Of a stretch of DNA of 32,035 bases, positions 22,818 through 32,035 are shown one piece after another. This stretch comes from Myxococcales bacterium (GTDB taxonomy: Bacteria; Myxococcota_A; Polyangia; JAHFDS01), in the NCBI GenBank assembly GCA_023248855.1, contig JAHFDS010000035.1, positions 1-32,035 on the forward strand, in the 5' to 3' direction. The notes under the pieces were generated by a model that saw only the letters and a program-made list of their open reading frames with translations, had not been told where the DNA came from and searched no databases. Position numbers and translations under genes: made by a program. Each line of letters begins with the position of its first letter. The first letter of the stretch is position 1.

Positions 22818-24487
22818 TCAATCGAATTCGCCCTCGAGCACGGTGAACTCCACGCGGCGGTTGCGGTCGCGGCCGCTCTCGGTGGCGTTGTCGTCGATGG
22901 GCTTGTCGGGACCGTAGCCCTTGGCCACCAGGCGCTCCCCCGCGATGCCGTGCTCGATCAGGTATCGCACGACGGCCTCGGCCCGCTGCTGGGACAGCGT
23001 GCGGTTCTTGCCGCGCTTGCCGCGGCTATCCGTGTGGCCCTCGACGCGCACGAGCTTGATATGCGCCCGCTCCTTCATCACCTTCACCACCTGATCCACG
23101 ATCGGGAAGGATTCAGGCTGGATGACCGCCTTGTTCGTCTCGAACTCGATCTTGCCGATGATCTCGATCTTCTTCCGCAGGGGCGGTGGCGGTGGCGGCG
23201 GCGGCGGGCAGCCGTCGAGCTCGCGCACGCCAGGCACGTCGGGGCACTTGTCGAGGCGGTCCACGATGCCGTCCTGGTCCCGGTCGGCGTCGGGGCAGCC
23301 GTTGTTCTCCTTGGGGCCAGCCTGGTTCGGACACCCGTCCTTTGCGTCGGGGATGCCGTCCTGGTCGTTGTCGGGATCCGGGCAACCGTCGGCGTCCTCG
23401 AAGCCGTCCTTGTCCTCAGGGGCGTTCGGGCACTTGTCCGCCACGTCGGGGACGCCGTCCTGGTCGTTGTCGGGATCCGGGCAGCCATCGGCGTCCTCGA
23501 AGCCATCCTTGTCCTCGGGATCGTCGGGGCACTTGTCCTCGTCGTCCAGGATGCCGTCCTGATCGCGGTCGCGATCCTCGAAGATCGGCCGGACGCCGAT
23601 GAGCGCGCGCCAGTCCGGCGTGGCGAACCCGTTGCGCAGGCCCTCACCCACCGACGCGAACACCTGGGCCCTCTTGAAGTAGTACGCGAGGTAGGTCTGC
23701 CCCTCGAGCGAGATGGCGTTCGACTTCTCGTACAAGCGTGACGCCGACGTCGCCGACAGGAGCGCCGCGCCCACCTCGAACGGCGGCAGGCCGAGCGCGT
23801 CGAGCCGCAACGCCGCGCCTCCCCGCGCCTCGAACTCGTCATCGACCTTGATGTCGAGCAGCGTCGTGTCCTCGCGCCAGCGATAGGCCAGGTTCACGCC
23901 GACGCGCAGGCCGATCGGGTCGAAGCTACGCGACACCGCGATGCCGGGCACCCACGTCGGGCCAGGCTCGTCGAGGTAGGCCGACGACTTCCCGGTCGGG
24001 ATCGAGACGGTCCCGAGCAGGGCCAGCTCGAGGCCGTGCCTGTCCTGCCGCAGCAGCTGGATCTTCGGCACGATGCGCAGATCGCCCACGCCCGCCTGCT
24101 GCAGGTGGCTGAGCGTGCCCACGCCCATGATCGATTGATCGCGCGTCTGATACAGGACGATCGGCAGGTCCGCGCCGACCCGCAGCCACGGCAAGATCGT
24201 GTACGAGCCGCCGAGGTTGAGGTCCATGCGCTCGCCGACCAGGGACCCGAGGCGCTGGTTGCCCATTCGCACGACCAGCGGGTCGTTCACCCACTCCGTC
24301 CAGAACAAGAGGCTCCAGTCCCCTGGCTGCCCCGCACGCGCCGACTCGACGTCCAGGATGCCGTGGACGTCCGTCGAGATGCGCATGCGATCCAGCGGAA
24401 ACTTCTGGGTCTCCGAGACCGTCTGTGCCGCCGCTATACCGAGCTGAAGAAACGCTGCTGCCGCTGCCACCGCCACGAGCCGTCGGG

Positions 24488-24491
<4 letters not shown>
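22818..24491 (-). CDS. OmpA-family outer-membrane protein with thrombospondin type-3 repeats
   Basis: From TTG 24491 the protein has 557 residues. It starts with a signal peptide (TRRLVAVAAAAAFLQLG, cleavage near AAAQ at residue 23). Residues about 30-300 form a predicted beta-barrel region (alternating strands such as GLELALLGTVSIPTGKSSAY). Residues about 300-430 hold TSP type-3 calcium-binding motifs (DRDQDGILDDEDKCPDD, DNDQDGVPDVADKCPN and two or three more). A run of nine Pro follows, then a C-terminal OmpA/Pal peptidoglycan-binding domain (about 440-550) with RVEGHTDSRG, LSQQRAEAVVRYL and GRDRNRRVEF. Known layout: an OprF-like porin tied to the cell wall. The TTG start is chosen because it directly precedes the signal peptide and overlaps the stop of the giant gene in TTGA. 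This implies translational coupling to that surface protein. Confidence 0.92.

Positions 24492-32035
<7,544 letters not shown>

Overview
The window is high-GC bacterial DNA, densely coded on both strands, and most likely comes from a member of the Myxococcota. The signs are a MYXO-CTERM-like C-terminal anchor (Cys, hydrophobic stretch, four Arg) on a giant surface protein, a TolQ plus two ExbD/TolR cluster, a PilZ protein, lipoproteins with Gly/Asn/Ala-rich linkers, and an OmpA protein with thrombospondin type-3 repeats. No rRNA, tRNA, CRISPR array or intact insertion sequence was seen. The genus cannot be read from the window.

Layout. 1-2720 (+): the end of a nagZ-like gene, then deoC and a pyrimidine-nucleoside phosphorylase. 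These two make a deoxynucleoside-salvage pair, and DeoC carries an N-terminal extension resembling a microcompartment encapsulation peptide. 2730-5405: a methyltransferase (-), queC (+), then an arsR-methyltransferase unit (+) with a near-consensus promoter in an AT-rich island. 5410-9551: a PduO-type cobalamin adenosyltransferase (-), divergent from a 1169-residue calcineurin-like phosphoesterase-NACHT-HEAT protein (+), which looks like an NLR-type conflict or antiphage protein. 9625-13298: a PilZ protein (+) convergent with a five-gene minus-strand set, tolQ/exbB, exbD, exbD, a single-domain receiver and a MshEN-like/CheX-like protein. 13367-15138 (-): two lipoproteins, one cytochrome-like and one with a VWA domain. 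15483-20255: a class A penicillin-binding protein (-), divergent from a secreted TPR protein (+). 20256-20890: a non-coding segment with a perfect 99-bp direct repeat. 20891-22677 (-): an unknown membrane protein, mog, rplX and rpmG. 22818-32035 (-): an OmpA-family protein, overlapped by the end of a >2500-residue surface protein with Calx-beta, 17 Sushi-like, three Cys-pair and calcium-binding Asp-rich repeats. Its N-terminus lies outside the window.

How the parts work together. deoC and pdp degrade deoxynucleosides through deoxyribose-1-phosphate and deoxyribose-5-phosphate; the mutase between them is not in the window. The tolQ-exbD-exbD-receiver-cheX set suggests a proton-driven envelope motor encoded beside a phospho-switch. 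The giant protein and the OmpA protein share a four-base stop/start overlap, so a coordinated cell-surface role is likely. Intergenic regions hold clusters of short perfect hairpins with 3-4 nt loops, a genome-level repeat style that recurs at several places here.
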